DNA of 64,000 bases from Pseudomonas sp. MWU13-2100. GTDB taxonomy: Bacteria; Pseudomonadota; Gammaproteobacteria; Pseudomonadales; Pseudomonadaceae. This document shows, piece after piece, positions 26,907-38,459 of this stretch; the stretch's first letter is position 1, and each line of letters opens with the position of its first letter. A program made the position numbers and the translations under genes. The stretch is from the NCBI RefSeq assembly GCF_023242365.1, contig NZ_JALLIX010000016.1, positions 1 through 64,000 on the forward strand, written 5' to 3'. The notes beneath the pieces were generated by a model, which saw only the letters and a program-made list of their open reading frames with translations, was not told where the DNA came from and searched no databases.

Positions 26907-28172
26907 TCAGCCGTAGCGCTTCTTCGCTTCGATCGCCAGGCCGCTGCCGATGCTGCCGAAGATATTGCCTTCCACATGCCGGGCATTGGGCAGCATCGCC
27001 GAGACGCTCTGGCGCAGCGCCGGAATGGCACTGGAACCACCGGTGAAGAACACCGTGTCGACCTGCGCGACCCCCACCCCGGCATCGCCGAGCAACTGGC
27101 TGACGCTGTTGCGGATCCGCGCCAGCAGGTTATCGATGGCCGACTCGAACAAGGCCCGGCTCAACTCCACGCTCAAGCCTGGCTCGATGCGATCCAGCGG
27201 CACATGGCGCTGTGCGGCATGGGTCAGCTCGATCTTGGTTTCCTCGATTTCCATCGCCAGCCAGTGGCCGGCACGCTGTTCGATCAGCTTGAACAGGCGA
27301 TCGATGCCGCCGGTGTCCTCAATGTCGTAGCGCATGCTGCCCAGGGCCAGGTGGGTTTTCTGCGAGTACACCGAGTTGATGGTGTGCCAGGTCGCCAGGT
27401 TCATGTGATGGCTGGTGGGCATGTAGGCGCCGCTCTTCATCCGGCTGCCATAGCCGAACAGCGGCATCACGCCGGCCAGCGAAAGTTGCTTGTCGAAGTC
27501 GGTCCCGCCGATGTGCACGCCGCCGGTGGCGAGGATATCGTCGTGACGGTTGTCCAGGCCCCGGCGCTCCGGCGACAGGCGCACCAGGGAGAAGTCCGAG
27601 GTACCGCCGCCGATGTCGACGATCAGCACCAGTTCTTCACGGTCCAGGGTCGACTCGTAGTCAAAGGCCGCGGCGATCGGCTCGTACTGGAAGGACACTT
27701 CCTTGAAACCGAGCTTCTTCGCCACTTCGGCCAGGGTGTCTTCGGCTTCCTGGTCGGCGGCCGGGTCTTCGTCGACGAAGAACACCGGGCGACCCAGCAC
27801 CACCTGCTCGAACTCGCGTCCGGCGGTGGTTTCAGCGCGCTGTTTCAATTGGCCGATAAACAGTCCCAGCAGGTCCTTGAAGGGCATCGCCGTGCCAAGC
27901 ACGCTGGTGTCGTGCTTGATCAGCTTGGAGCCCAGCAGGCTCTTGAGCGAGCGCATCAGCCGGCCTTCATAACCTTCCAGGTACTCATGCAGGGCCAGCC
28001 GGCCATAGACCGGACGACGCTCCTCGAAATTGAAGAAGACCACCGATGGCAGGGTGATCTTGTCGTCTTCCAGCGCGATCAGCGTTTCCATGCCGGGGCG
28101 TATCCAGCCGACGGTGGAGTTGGAGGTGCCGAAGTCGATACCGCAGGCACGGGCCCCAGAGGCGTTGTTCAT
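26907..28172 (-). CDS. yegD: Hsp70-family chaperone-like protein YegD
   Basis: A 421-residue DnaK-like ATPase lacking the substrate-binding and lid domains; length matches YegD. Nucleotide-binding signatures are present: GIDFGTSNSTVGW (phosphate 1, about residues 11-23), LIVDIGGGTSDFSLVRL (phosphate 2, about 202) and FFTGGSSAIPALR (adenosine motif, about 375). Its client or function is not established. It is divergent from cbpA-cbpM across a 309-bp region, grouping an Hsp70-like ATPase with a J-domain protein and its modulator; a functional link is inference. Confidence 0.9.
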   Translation of the reverse strand: MNNASGARACGIDFGTSNSTVGWIRPGMETLIALEDDKITLPSVVFFNFEERRPVYGRLALHEYLEGYEGRLMRSLKSLLGSKLIKHDTSVLGTAMPFKDLLGLFIGQLKQRAETTAGREFEQVVLGRPVFFVDEDPAADQEAEDTLAEVAKKLGFKEVSFQYEPIAAAFDYESTLDREELVLIVDIGGGTSDFSLVRLSPERRGLDNRHDDILATGGVHIGGTDFDKQLSLAGVMPLFGYGSRMKSGAYMPTSHHMNLATWHTINSVYSQKTHLALGSMRYDIEDTGGIDRLFKLIEQRAGHWLAMEIEETKIELTHAAQRHVPLDRIEPGLSVELSRALFESAIDNLLARIRNSVSQLLGDAGVGVAQVDTVFFTGGSSAIPALRQSVSAMLPNARHVEGNIFGSIGSGLAIEAKKRYG

Positions 28173-28481
28173 GGTGTTCGGGTTCCGGTTGCAAAACGGC
28201 CGCGCAGTGTATGCCAGTCGCGCACGGATTCGAAGGCCGGTGATCCGTTAAATAGCGGTTCTTGTAACGGATTGGACTTGAAAGACGGGCAATCGTCCCC
28301 AAACTTGCACACATTGGTTCGGCTTGTGTCTGTCGATGACAAGAAATTGCAGTGACGGCCGATAAACTTCTGCAGCGCCCCTGAGTCACAGCCTTGAGAT
28401 CGGTCAATCTTTGTCGCGCCGATGCGCGCATGCTGTGTCTTGCCGAGCGGCTCGATATCGATAACGGATGGTGATCCTTAG
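28173..28481. other. Intergenic region between yegD and cbpA
   Basis: This 309-bp divergent region contains no gene. It should hold the promoters of yegD (minus) and cbpA (plus), including the sigma-32-like element listed separately. Confidence 0.5.
28277..28303 (+). promoter_or_regulatory. Candidate sigma-32 (RpoH) promoter for cbpA
   Basis: CTTGAAA (28277-28283) and CCCCAAA (28297-28303) are separated by 13 bases, close to the heat-shock consensus CTTGAAA-n11-16-CCCCATnT. It points toward cbpA, whose ATG is about 180 bases downstream, giving a long leader. Functional use is inferred from motif and gene type. Confidence 0.45.
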
Positions 28482-29432
28482 ATGGACTTCAAAGACTATT
28501 ACAAGATCCTGGGTGTGGAGCCGACGGCGGACGACAAGACCATCAAGGCCGCGTACCGCAAGCTGGCGCGCAAGTACCACCCGGATGTCAGCAAGGAAAA
28601 GGACGCCGAGGCGAAATTCAAGGATGCGTCGGAGGCCTATGAAGCGCTGAAAAGCGCCGACAAGCGCGCCGAATACGACGATCTGCGCAAATACGGCCAG
28701 CACGGCCAGCCATTCCAGGGCCCGCCGGGTTGGCAGGGACGTGGCGGCTTTGGTGGCGGCGGCGCGGATACCGGCGATTTTTCGGACTTCTTCAGTTCGA
28801 TCTTCGGCTCGCGCGGCAACGGATTTGGCGGTGGACAACCGGGCCGCAGCGCCGGCCGGCGGGGGCAGGACGTGGAACTGGAACTACCGATCTTCCTGGA
28901 AGAAAGCCTCTCCAACGAGTCGAAGAAGGTCAGTTTCCAGATCCCGCAGCACAATGCCGCCGGGCAGCATGTCAGCAACACCAGCAAGAGCCTGAACGTG
29001 AAGATTCCGGCCGGTGTCACCGACGGTGAGCGTATCCGCCTCAAGGGCCAGGGCGCGCCGGGTGTCGGCGGAGGGGCGAATGGCGACCTGTATCTGACGA
29101 TTCGTTTCGCACCTCACCCCAAATTCGATGTCGAAGGAGAGAACCTGATCATCACGCTGCCGCTGGCGCCCTGGGAATTGGCGCTGGGCGCCGAGATCGC
29201 GGTGCCGACCCTGACCGGCAAGATCAACCTCAAGGTCCCGGCGGGCAGCCAGAACGGCCAGCGCATGCGGGCCAAGGGCCACGGTCTGCTGAACAAGGCC
29301 GGGCAGCGCGGTTATCTGTTCGTGCAACTCAAGGCGGTGATGCCGCGGCAGAACGACGATGCCGTCAAGGCGTTGTGGCAGGAACTGGCGAAAAAGGCCG
29401 CCTTCGACCCGAGAGAGCAATGGAGTAGCTAA
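28482..29432 (+). CDS. cbpA: Curved DNA-binding J-domain protein CbpA
   Basis: A 316-residue class B J-domain cochaperone. The J domain (about residues 3-70) contains the catalytic HPD in [11 protein letters not shown]; a G/F-rich linker (about 85-115, including [13 protein letters not shown]) follows; two C-terminal beta domains (about 125-310) carry substrate and DNA-binding functions. There is no zinc-finger domain, separating it from DnaJ. CbpA stimulates DnaK ATPase and in E. coli binds curved DNA. It is followed after 2 bp by its specific inhibitor gene cbpM. Confidence 0.93.
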   Translation: MDFKDYYKILGVEPTADDKTIKAAYRKLARKYHPDVSKEKDAEAKFKDASEAYEALKSADKRAEYDDLRKYGQHGQPFQGPPGWQGRGGFGGGGADTGDFSDFFSSIFGSRGNGFGGGQPGRSAGRRGQDVELELPIFLEESLSNESKKVSFQIPQHNAAGQHVSNTSKSLNVKIPAGVTDGERIRLKGQGAPGVGGGANGDLYLTIRFAPHPKFDVEGENLIITLPLAPWELALGAEIAVPTLTGKINLKVPAGSQNGQRMRAKGHGLLNKAGQRGYLFVQLKAVMPRQNDDAVKALWQELAKKAAFDPREQWSS

Positions 29433-29434
29433 TC

Positions 29435-29740
29435 ATGAGCAACCCCTTGAACGTTCAACTGGACATGCAGGCTTTTTGTGAGGTGACCCAATTGCCGGTT
29501 GCCTACGTGATCGAAATCGTCGAACACGGCATTCTTGAACCTCAGGGGCGCTCGCCCGAGGCTTGGCGTTTTGGCGATGAGGCGCCGGGTATTGCCCGCC
29601 GGGCGGTGAAGCTGCATCGGGATCTGGAGCTGGAGTGGGAAGGCGTCGCCCTGGCGCTGGACCTGCTGGCGGAAGTGCAGTTGCTGCGGGCGGAGAATCA
29701 GATGCTGCGCCAGCGCCTGGGGCGTTTTGTGCACGATTGA
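29435..29740 (+). CDS. cbpM: Chaperone modulator CbpM
   Basis: A 101-residue all-helical protein of the CbpM/MerR-like family. CbpM binds the J domain of CbpA and inhibits its cochaperone and DNA-binding activity. Its recognisable start DMQAFCEVTQLP and the middle helix VVEIVEHGILEP-like segment (here VIEIVEHGILEP) fit the family, as does its length. It begins 2 bp after the cbpA stop and is probably translationally coupled. Downstream comes a REP sequence, likely the end of the operon. Confidence 0.92.
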   Translation: MSNPLNVQLDMQAFCEVTQLPVAYVIEIVEHGILEPQGRSPEAWRFGDEAPGIARRAVKLHRDLELEWEGVALALDLLAEVQLLRAENQMLRQRLGRFVHD

Positions 29741-29792
29741 ATCCGCTGTATCCAGTCGGTGCGAGTCGCTCGGTGAATGGCCGCCGGCGGCG

Positions 29793-29816
29793 GATCGCCG
29801 GCAAGCCGGCTCCCGC
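29793..29816. repeat. REP sequence (GCCGGCAAGCCGGC family)
   Basis: GATCGCCGGCAAGCCGGCTC with its internal palindrome lies in the 88-bp gap between convergent cbpM and the histidine kinase gene. Confidence 0.8.
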
Positions 29817-29828
29817 GCTCGACTGCGG

Positions 29829-30968
29829 TCAGGCCCGCGAAACCCTGGGCAGGACCACGGTAAAGCGTGTCCCGTCCTCGGCGCTGGAACTGACCTCGAT
29901 CGTGCCCTGATGGGCCGCCACCACTTCCTTGGCAATATAGAGCCCCAACCCCAGGCTGGTGGCGGTACCCGGCTGGCCGATCTCTTCGCTGGCGCTGCGC
30001 ACCAGCGGGTCGAAGATTGTCGGCAGGGCATCTGGCGGGATCGGCGTGCCGAAGTTGTGCATGGTCAGGCGGACGCTGTCGACGCCACCGTCCAGGCTCA
30101 AGGTCAGCGGCCGATGGTTGGCACCATGTTGCAAGGCATTGCCGATCAGGTTTTGCAGTAACTGCTCGATGCGCCCGCGATCCCACACCCCGTGGACATC
30201 ACCCTCCACCTTCAGCAGTGGCAGGCAATCCGGCTGTCCGGCCCAGGCTTCGTTGATCACGGCTTTCGCCGCGCTGCTCAGGTCCATCGGCGCCGGGTCG
30301 ATGGGCAGGCTACTGCCCAGGCGGCTGCGGACAAACTCCAGCAAGTCGCTGATCATGCTGCCCATATGCCGGGTGCCGCGCTTGATGCTGGCGATATACA
30401 CCAGGCCGTCGGCATCCAGGCGATTCTTGCGCACCAGCATTTCGGTGGACATGCTCACGGCCTGCAAGGGCGCCCGCAGATCATGGCCGAGAATGGCGAG
30501 GAAAATATCCCGTGAACGATTCACCTGTTCGGCGTAGGCAGCGGTGGACTCGGTCAGGGCTTCGTCGATGGCTTCGTTGAAGCGAATCATGTCCTGAAAA
30601 TGCGCCAGCTCCGGCGAGGCGAGGCTATCCACCCAGCGACGAATCACGCAGGCGCGCAGGTGCCGGAACTCCGAAGTCATCTGCATCAGGTCGAAACCGG
30701 CGGTATGGCGCAGTTCGCCATGGCTGGCGGCGGCGATATCCAGGCTCGGGCTGCTGTCCGGGTTGTCGCCCTTGGATTTGGCGGTCTGTTCGCTGGCGCT
30801 CTGCTGGGTTTCCATGTCCCGGGCGGCGGCCAGCAGGATCGATCTGGCATGGTCGCGCAAGGCGACCCGGCCCATGGAGTTCGCCGCCGGAGTCAGGGTT
30901 TTCGCGAACTGCTCCCACTCATCGACGATGCTGTCGACCTGCTGCACGATAAAGGTGGATAGGTGCAT
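29829..30968 (-). CDS. Cytosolic sensor histidine kinase
   Basis: A 379-residue kinase without membrane helices. Residues about 10-150 form an RsbRD-like all-helical N-terminal sensor; HisKA follows with His162 in AILGHDLRAPLQ; the HATPase domain has an N-box LLQNLIGNALQHG near 270, a G1-like region, and GLGLYIAKEVVAAH near 350. All catalytic motifs appear intact. There is no partner response regulator next to it, so it is an orphan kinase. The signal is unknown. It is convergent with cbpM and lies upstream of ureC on the same strand but is not part of that unit. Confidence 0.88.
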   Translation of the reverse strand: MHLSTFIVQQVDSIVDEWEQFAKTLTPAANSMGRVALRDHARSILLAAARDMETQQSASEQTAKSKGDNPDSSPSLDIAAASHGELRHTAGFDLMQMTSEFRHLRACVIRRWVDSLASPELAHFQDMIRFNEAIDEALTESTAAYAEQVNRSRDIFLAILGHDLRAPLQAVSMSTEMLVRKNRLDADGLVYIASIKRGTRHMGSMISDLLEFVRSRLGSSLPIDPAPMDLSSAAKAVINEAWAGQPDCLPLLKVEGDVHGVWDRGRIEQLLQNLIGNALQHGANHRPLTLSLDGGVDSVRLTMHNFGTPIPPDALPTIFDPLVRSASEEIGQPGTATSLGLGLYIAKEVVAAHQGTIEVSSSAEDGTRFTVVLPRVSRA

Positions 30969-31075
30969 GCTCGTTATCTCGAAGGGATAGGCGCCAGTCT
31001 AACGGCTAGCTTAGCGCCTTTGCGTCCCTTTGGCGGGGACGAAAGGCGTTGCGGCCGTGCCGAGCTCATCGAGGC

Positions 31076-32776
<1,701 letters not shown>

Positions 32777-32818
32777 TGGGTTTCCCTGAACACAAAATGG
32801 AGGCATGTGCGATTTTTT

Positions 32819-32949
32819 GTGGCGAGGGGGCTTGCCCCCGTTGGGGCGCGCAGCGCCCCTAAAAGCCGACACTTCGGTCTATCAGATAGAGCGCGTTCTA
32901 TGATTCGACGACTGCTGCGCAGCCGAACGGGGGCAAGCCCCCTCGCCAC
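32819..32949. repeat. REPIN with perfect 24-bp arms between ureB and ureC
   Basis: The arm starting GTGGCGAGGGGGCTTGCCCC at 32819 and its exact reverse complement ending at 32949 are perfect over 24 bases, with an 83-base central part. The REP core (GGGGGCTTGCCCCC) differs from that of the CTCCCACA family elsewhere in the window. It sits inside the urease operon and occupies the ureB-ureC junction. Confidence 0.9.
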
Positions 32950-32960
32950 TATCAGCAGCG

Positions 32961-33805
<845 letters not shown>

Positions 33806-34339
33806 TTACTCCTGGTTGACGGCAGGCGGCTGGGCGCCCGGATTCAGAGTCAGTTGCATAAAGGTCAGGTCCAACCAACGACCGAATTTCACCCCGACCT
33901 GGGGCATCTGTCCGGTGCTGGTGAAGCCCTGGCGTTCATGCAGGCGAATGGAGGCGCTGTTGCCACTTTCGATGGCGGCGACCATCACATGTTTGCCGCA
34001 GCCACGGGCGCGCTCGATCAGCACCGCCATCAGCTGCGGGCCGAGGCCATTGCCACGTTGGTCGCTGCGCACGTACACCGAGTGCTCGACGGTGTGGCGG
34101 AAGCCCTCGAAGGGCCGCCAGTCGCCGAAGGAGGCATAGCCGAGGACGCTGTTACGGCTATCGACGATCACCAGGATCGGATAACCCTGGCCCTGGCGGG
34201 CGCTGAACCAGGCTTGGCGATTGCCCAGGTCCACCGGCTGTTCGTTCCAGATCGCCGTGGTGTTGAGCACCGCGTCGTTGTAGATGTCGCGGATCGCCGG
34301 CAGGTCGGCGTGGACGGCATCGCGGATCAAGTAGGGCAT
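33806..34339 (-). CDS. Phosphinothricin/methionine sulfoximine-type N-acetyltransferase
   Basis: A 177-residue GNAT enzyme of the PitA/MddA group that N-acetylates methionine sulfoximine, methionine sulfone and phosphinothricin. Typical sequences are IRDIYNDAVLNTTAIWNEQP at the N-terminus, EHSVYVRSDQRGNGLGPQLM for acetyl-CoA binding and FTSTGQMPQVGVKFGRWLDL near the C-terminus. It lies between ureA and ureB, as does the corresponding P. aeruginosa gene. It may protect glutamine synthetase from inhibitory analogues when nitrogen is scavenged; this is an inference. Confidence 0.88.
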   Translation of the reverse strand: MPYLIRDAVHADLPAIRDIYNDAVLNTTAIWNEQPVDLGNRQAWFSARQGQGYPILVIVDSRNSVLGYASFGDWRPFEGFRHTVEHSVYVRSDQRGNGLGPQLMAVLIERARGCGKHVMVAAIESGNSASIRLHERQGFTSTGQMPQVGVKFGRWLDLTFMQLTLNPGAQPPAVNQE

Positions 34340-34347
34340 GACCGACC

Positions 34348-34650
34348 TCAGGCGATGGGTTGGTGGACGGTGACCAGCTTGGTGCCATCGGGGAAGGTGG
34401 CTTCGACCTGGATCTCCGGGATCATTTCCGCAATACCTTCCATCACTTGTTCGCGGCTGAGCAGCGTGGTGCCGAAGTGCATCAGCTCGGCCACGCTCTG
34501 GCCGTCGCGGGCGCCTTCCAGCAGGGCCGCCGAGATATAGGCCATGGCTTCCGGATAGTTCAGTTTCACCCCACGGGCCAGGCGCCGTTCGGCCACCAGA
34601 CCAGCGGTAAAAATCAGCAGTTTGTCTTTTTCGCGGGGAGTCAGGTCCAT
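34348..34650 (-). CDS. ureA: Urease subunit gamma UreA
   Basis: A 100-residue urease structural subunit. The start [20 protein letters not shown] at 34650 is the conserved family start, and [20 protein letters not shown] and [15 protein letters not shown] at the C-terminus are diagnostic. An upstream in-frame ATG gives eight extra residues but is not conserved. ureD lies 43 bp upstream and the PitA-like gene 8 bp downstream. Confidence 0.96.
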   Translation of the reverse strand: MDLTPREKDKLLIFTAGLVAERRLARGVKLNYPEAMAYISAALLEGARDGQSVAELMHFGTTLLSREQVMEGIAEMIPEIQVEATFPDGTKLVTVHQPIA

Positions 34651-34693
34651 GGTTTGGAGTCCGTTGGCAGGCAATAAAAAAAGGTCGGCATAT

Positions 34694-35533
34694 TCATGTG
34701 TTCCAGATCCTCGGCGGCACGGCCGCGCGCCCCAGCAGGGCCGGGCGTAACAGCCGCCACAGCTCGATCAGCCAGGCACGGGCATGCAGGGCCTCGCCGG
34801 CCAGGCAGCGTGCCATCAGCAGGCCAGGCAACTGGGTCAGGTCACCGCGTACTCGCGAGGGGACTGAACGGCAGCGTTCGAGCAATTCGCTGTCGATCTC
34901 GCCGGTCACCAACAAGGTGGCGAAGACCGGCTGGCCGTCGAGGCCGATGGGGGAATCGAGCAGGCTATCACCGCCCTGGATGCGTTGGCGTTCGTGCCAG
35001 AGCAAGCGGCCGTCGCGGCGGATGTCCAGCTGCGACTGGAAATGCCCGAGGTCGAAACGCTCGCCACTGGCGGGGCGCCCGAGGGCGACCATGTCCCAGT
35101 AAAACAGCCGGGCATCGCCTTCAAGGTCGATGCCGGTGCGCAGTTCGGCCTGGGCGGCGCTGAACACGATGGTTTCCTGGGGCAGCCATTCCAGGGTCGC
35201 CCCGGCGGCGACCTGCAGGTCCAGGGTCTGGTAGGCCGGCCCGGCGGCGCGATACCACTTGGCGGCGCCGGGGCTGGTCAGCTGCGCCCAGGCATCGGTT
35301 TCGACGCGGGCGCTGATGGTCAGGCGGTCGCCGCCGGCAATCCCGCCCGGCGGGTGGACGATAATGTGCTGGCAGACGTTCGGGCCTTCGGCGTACAGGT
35401 GCTTCTGCACCCGCAACGGGCCCAGGTGGCGCCGGGTGACCGGGCGCGTGCAATCGCCGAAGCGGGCGTAGCCGAGTTCCAGCTCGGCGTGCCAGCTGGG
35501 GGTGAACAGGGCGTGAGTAGCAGGTGAATTCAT
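34694..35533 (-). CDS. ureD: Urease accessory protein UreD
   Basis: A 279-residue UreD-family accessory protein that, with UreF and UreG, delivers nickel and CO2 to apourease. Conserved runs include [20 protein letters not shown] and [10 protein letters not shown]. It is 30 bp downstream of urtE on the same strand, so ureD is likely cotranscribed with the urea transporter genes. The partner genes ureE, ureF and ureG are not in this window and must be elsewhere in the genome for active urease. Confidence 0.94.
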   Translation of the reverse strand: MNSPATHALFTPSWHAELELGYARFGDCTRPVTRRHLGPLRVQKHLYAEGPNVCQHIIVHPPGGIAGGDRLTISARVETDAWAQLTSPGAAKWYRAAGPAYQTLDLQVAAGATLEWLPQETIVFSAAQAELRTGIDLEGDARLFYWDMVALGRPASGERFDLGHFQSQLDIRRDGRLLWHERQRIQGGDSLLDSPIGLDGQPVFATLLVTGEIDSELLERCRSVPSRVRGDLTQLPGLLMARCLAGEALHARAWLIELWRLLRPALLGRAAVPPRIWNT

Positions 35534-35563
35534 GGTTTCTAATTATCGTCAGGACGTTACAGG

Positions 35564-36262
35564 TTAGATCGTAACCAGTCCGCGCACACCTTCGGCTTCC
35601 ATATTTTCTCCGCGGCCTTGCTGGACAATCTCGCCCCGGGACATCACCAGGTACTGATCGGCCAGCTCGGCGGCGAAATCGTAGAACTGCTCCACCAGCA
35701 GGATCGCCATGTCGCCGCGGGCGGCGAGTTTCTTGATCACCGCGCCGATCTCCTTGATCACCGAGGGTTGGATGCCTTCGGTGGGTTCGTCGAGGATCAG
35801 CAATCGCGGACGGCTGGCCAGGGCCCTTCCGATAGCAAGCTGCTGCTGCTGGCCGCCGGAAAGGTCACCACCGCGGCGTTGCTTCATTTGCAGCAGGACC
35901 GGGAACAATTCGTAGATAAACGCGGGGACTTCCTTGGCTTCTGAGCCTGGAAACCGCGACAGGCCCATCAGCAGGTTTTCTTCCACGCTCAGGCGGCCGA
36001 AGATTTCCCGGCCCTGGGGCACGTAGGCGATGCCGGCGTGGACCCGCTGGTGCGGCTTGAGGTTCGTGATGGCCTTGCCCTCCCATTGCACGGCGCCGTC
36101 CTTGGCTGGCAGCAGGCCCATCAGGCACTTGAGCAGGGTGGTCTTGCCCACCCCGTTGCGGCCCAGCAGGCAGGTGACTTCGCCGACTTTCACGTCAAAG
36201 GACAGGCCCCGCAGGATGTGGCTGCCGCCGTAGTATTGGTGCAGTTTGTCGACTTGCAGCAT
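35564..36262 (-). CDS. urtE: Urea ABC transporter ATP-binding protein UrtE
   Basis: A 232-residue ATPase of the LivF type. Walker A GRNGVGKTTLL, signature LSGGQQQQLAIGRAL and Walker B LLILDEPTEGIQP are present. Start ATG 36262 (MLQVDKLHQYYGGSH) matches the family; the frame extends upstream but reads through REP sequence. UrtE and UrtD form the heterodimeric motor of the high-affinity urea importer. It is separated from urtD by 260 bp filled by a REPIN and 17-bp tandem repeats, and followed by ureD. Confidence 0.94.
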   Translation of the reverse strand: MLQVDKLHQYYGGSHILRGLSFDVKVGEVTCLLGRNGVGKTTLLKCLMGLLPAKDGAVQWEGKAITNLKPHQRVHAGIAYVPQGREIFGRLSVEENLLMGLSRFPGSEAKEVPAFIYELFPVLLQMKQRRGGDLSGGQQQQLAIGRALASRPRLLILDEPTEGIQPSVIKEIGAVIKKLAARGDMAILLVEQFYDFAAELADQYLVMSRGEIVQQGRGENMEAEGVRGLVTI

Positions 36263-36330
36263 GGTCAGGCTCTCATCAACTGTCGCAAATTCTGATTGGG
36301 GTGGATGCATGGGCTGTCTCACCTATTAAC

Positions 36331-36506
36331 CTGTGGGAGCCGTGCTTGTGTGGGCGCGGAGCTTGTCGGATCGCCGCACCGCCGCGAAGGGGCCCTTGAG
36401 GCCGCTAAAAGCTTCGCGGGCAAGCACCGCTCCCACACAAGCACCGCTCCCACACAAGCAGCGCTCCCACACAAGCACCATTCCCCACGCAAGCACCGTT
36501 CCTACA
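36331..36506. repeat. REPIN with 17-bp tandem tail repeats (urtD-urtE gap)
   Basis: A REP arm CTGTGGGAGCCGTGCTTGTG (36331-36350) faces a right arm beginning TTCGCGGGCAAGCACCGCTC. From 36421 the right arm continues as five head-to-tail units: CAAGCACCGCTCCCACA at 36421-36437 and 36438-36454, CAAGCAGCGCTCCCACA at 36455-36471, a diverged unit at 36472-36489, and CAAGCACCGTTCCTACA at 36490-36506. Confidence 0.88.
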
Positions 36507-36522
36507 GGGGGAATCGGTACAG

Positions 36523-37383
36523 CTATCGCCCCAGGTAGACCTCGATCACCCGCTCGTTTTCCTGCACCTGCTCCAGCGACCCCTCGGCCAGTACGCTGCC
36601 CTGGTGCAGCACGGTGACATGGTCGGCAATCGCCCCGACAAAGCCCATGTCGTGCTCCACCACCATCAGCGAATGCTTGCCGGCCAGGCTCTTGAACAGC
36701 TCGGCGGTGAACTCGGTCTCGGCATCGGTCATGCCCGCCACCGGTTCGTCGAGCAGCAACAGTTGCGGGTCCTGCACCAGCAGCATGCCGATCTCCAGGA
36801 ACTGCTTCTGGCCGTGGGACAGCAAGCCGGCCGGGCGATTGACCGAGCCGCTCAAGCGGATGGTTTCCAGGACCCGGGCAATCCCGTCCTTCTGCTCGCC
36901 GCTCAAGCGCGCCCGCAGGCTGGCCCATACCGACTTGTCGGTCTTCTGTGCCAGCTCCAGATTCTCGAACACCGTCAGCGCCTCGAACACCGTCGGCTTC
37001 TGGAACTTGCGGCCGATCCCGGCCTGGGCGATCTGCACTTCGCTCATCGCTGACAGGTCCAGGGTTTCGCCGAACCAGGCCTGGCCGTGGCTGGGGCGGG
37101 TCTTGCCGGTGATGACGTCCATCAGGGTGGTCTTGCCCGCGCCATTGGGGCCGATGATGCAGCGCAGTTCGCCGACGCCGATGTACAGGTTCAGGTTGTT
37201 CAGGGCCTTGAAACCGTCGAAGCTGACGCTGATGTCTTCCAGGGTCAGGAGGGTGCCGTGGCGGGTGTCGAGTCCGTCGCTCCTGGCCTGGCCGAGACCG
37301 ATGGCGTCGCGGCTGCTGCCAGCGTCTTTGTTTGGTTCAAGGATCGGTTCGAGCATGAACTCGGCGGTCGCAGTGACTCTCAT
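36523..37383 (-). CDS. urtD: Urea ABC transporter ATP-binding protein UrtD
   Basis: A 286-residue ATPase of the LivG type. Walker A IIGPNGAGKTTLMD, signature LLSHGQKQFLEIGMLL and Walker B LLLDEPVAGMTD are present. The protein has about 45 residues before the core (MRVTATAEFMLEPILEPNKD onward), which is longer than the usual UrtD N-terminus but follows the overlap with urtC. ATG 37383 overlaps the urtC stop by 4 bp. It contributes one half of the ATPase motor for urea uptake. Confidence 0.94.
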   Translation of the reverse strand: MRVTATAEFMLEPILEPNKDAGSSRDAIGLGQARSDGLDTRHGTLLTLEDISVSFDGFKALNNLNLYIGVGELRCIIGPNGAGKTTLMDVITGKTRPSHGQAWFGETLDLSAMSEVQIAQAGIGRKFQKPTVFEALTVFENLELAQKTDKSVWASLRARLSGEQKDGIARVLETIRLSGSVNRPAGLLSHGQKQFLEIGMLLVQDPQLLLLDEPVAGMTDAETEFTAELFKSLAGKHSLMVVEHDMGFVGAIADHVTVLHQGSVLAEGSLEQVQENERVIEVYLGR

Positions 37384-38459
37384 TGTTCGCCCCTTTTCTT
37401 CAGCAACCCGATAACGCCCTTGGGCAGGTACAGGGTCACGCCGATAAACAGCGCGCCGAGGAAGAACAGCCAGTATTCGGGAAAAGCCACGGTGAACCAG
37501 CTCTTCATGCCGTTGACCATGCCCGCGCCGAGCAACGGGCCGATCAGGCTGCCGCGCCCGCCCAGGGCCACCCAGACGGCGGCCTCGATGGAGTTGGTCG
37601 GCGACATTTCGCTGGGGTTGATGATCCCCACCTGCGGCACATACAACGCCCCGGCGAGGCCGCACAACACCGCGCTCAAGACCCAGACGAAGAGCTTGAA
37701 GCCACGGGGGTCGTAGCCGCAGAACATCAGCCGGTTTTCCGCGTCGCGCAGCGCTGTCAGTACCCGGCCGAACTTGCTCCGGGCCAGGCGCCAGGCGCTG
37801 TAGAGGCTGGCGACCAGCAAGACCACAGTGGCGAAGAACAGCACCGCGCGGGTGCCCGGTTCGGTGATGCCGAAACCGAGGATGCTGCGGAAGTTGGTGA
37901 AGCCGTTATTGCCGCCGAAGCCGGTCTCGTTGCGGAAGAACAGCAGCATCCCGGCGAAAGTCAGGGCCTGGGTCATGATCGAGAAGTACACGCCCTTGAT
38001 CCGCGAGCGGAAGGCGAAGAAACCGAACACCAGCGCCAGCAGGCCCGGCGCCAGGACCACCAGGCACAGGGCCCAGAGGAAGTGGCTGGTGCCGGTCCAG
38101 TACCAGGGCAGTTCGGTCCAGGACAGGAAGGTCATGAACGCCGGCAGTTCGTCGCCGGAGGCCTGGCGCATCAGGTACATGCCCATGGCATAGCCGCCGA
38201 GGGCGAAGAACAGGCCGTGGCCGAGGGACAGCAGGCCGGCGTAGCCCCAGACCAGGTCCAGGGCCAGGGCGACGATGGCGTAGCAGAGTATCTTGCCCAC
38301 CAGGGTCAGGCTGTAGGCCGAGACGTGGAACAGGTTCTCCGGCGGCAGCAGCGACAGCAGCGGCAAGGCCAGCAGCAGCGCCAGCACGATCGCGCCGACG
38401 GCTATCGTCAGGCCGGGCCCGGCTTTTTGGGTCGCAGTGAGCATCAGCGGCTGGTTCAT
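37380..38459 (-). CDS. urtC: Urea ABC transporter permease UrtC
   Basis: A 359-residue branched-chain-type (LivM) inner-membrane permease with about eight to ten helices. GYAGLLSLGHGLFFALGGYA and a C-terminal GVIGLL KKR-like tail are typical. ATG 38459 overlaps the urtB stop as ATGA, so the permease halves are translated together. Together with UrtB it forms the transmembrane path for urea. It overlaps urtD at its 3' end. Confidence 0.94.
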   Translation of the reverse strand: MNQPLMLTATQKAGPGLTIAVGAIVLALLLALPLLSLLPPENLFHVSAYSLTLVGKILCYAIVALALDLVWGYAGLLSLGHGLFFALGGYAMGMYLMRQASGDELPAFMTFLSWTELPWYWTGTSHFLWALCLVVLAPGLLALVFGFFAFRSRIKGVYFSIMTQALTFAGMLLFFRNETGFGGNNGFTNFRSILGFGITEPGTRAVLFFATVVLLVASLYSAWRLARSKFGRVLTALRDAENRLMFCGYDPRGFKLFVWVLSAVLCGLAGALYVPQVGIINPSEMSPTNSIEAAVWVALGGRGSLIGPLLGAGMVNGMKSWFTVAFPEYWLFFLGALFIGVTLYLPKGVIGLLKKRGEQ

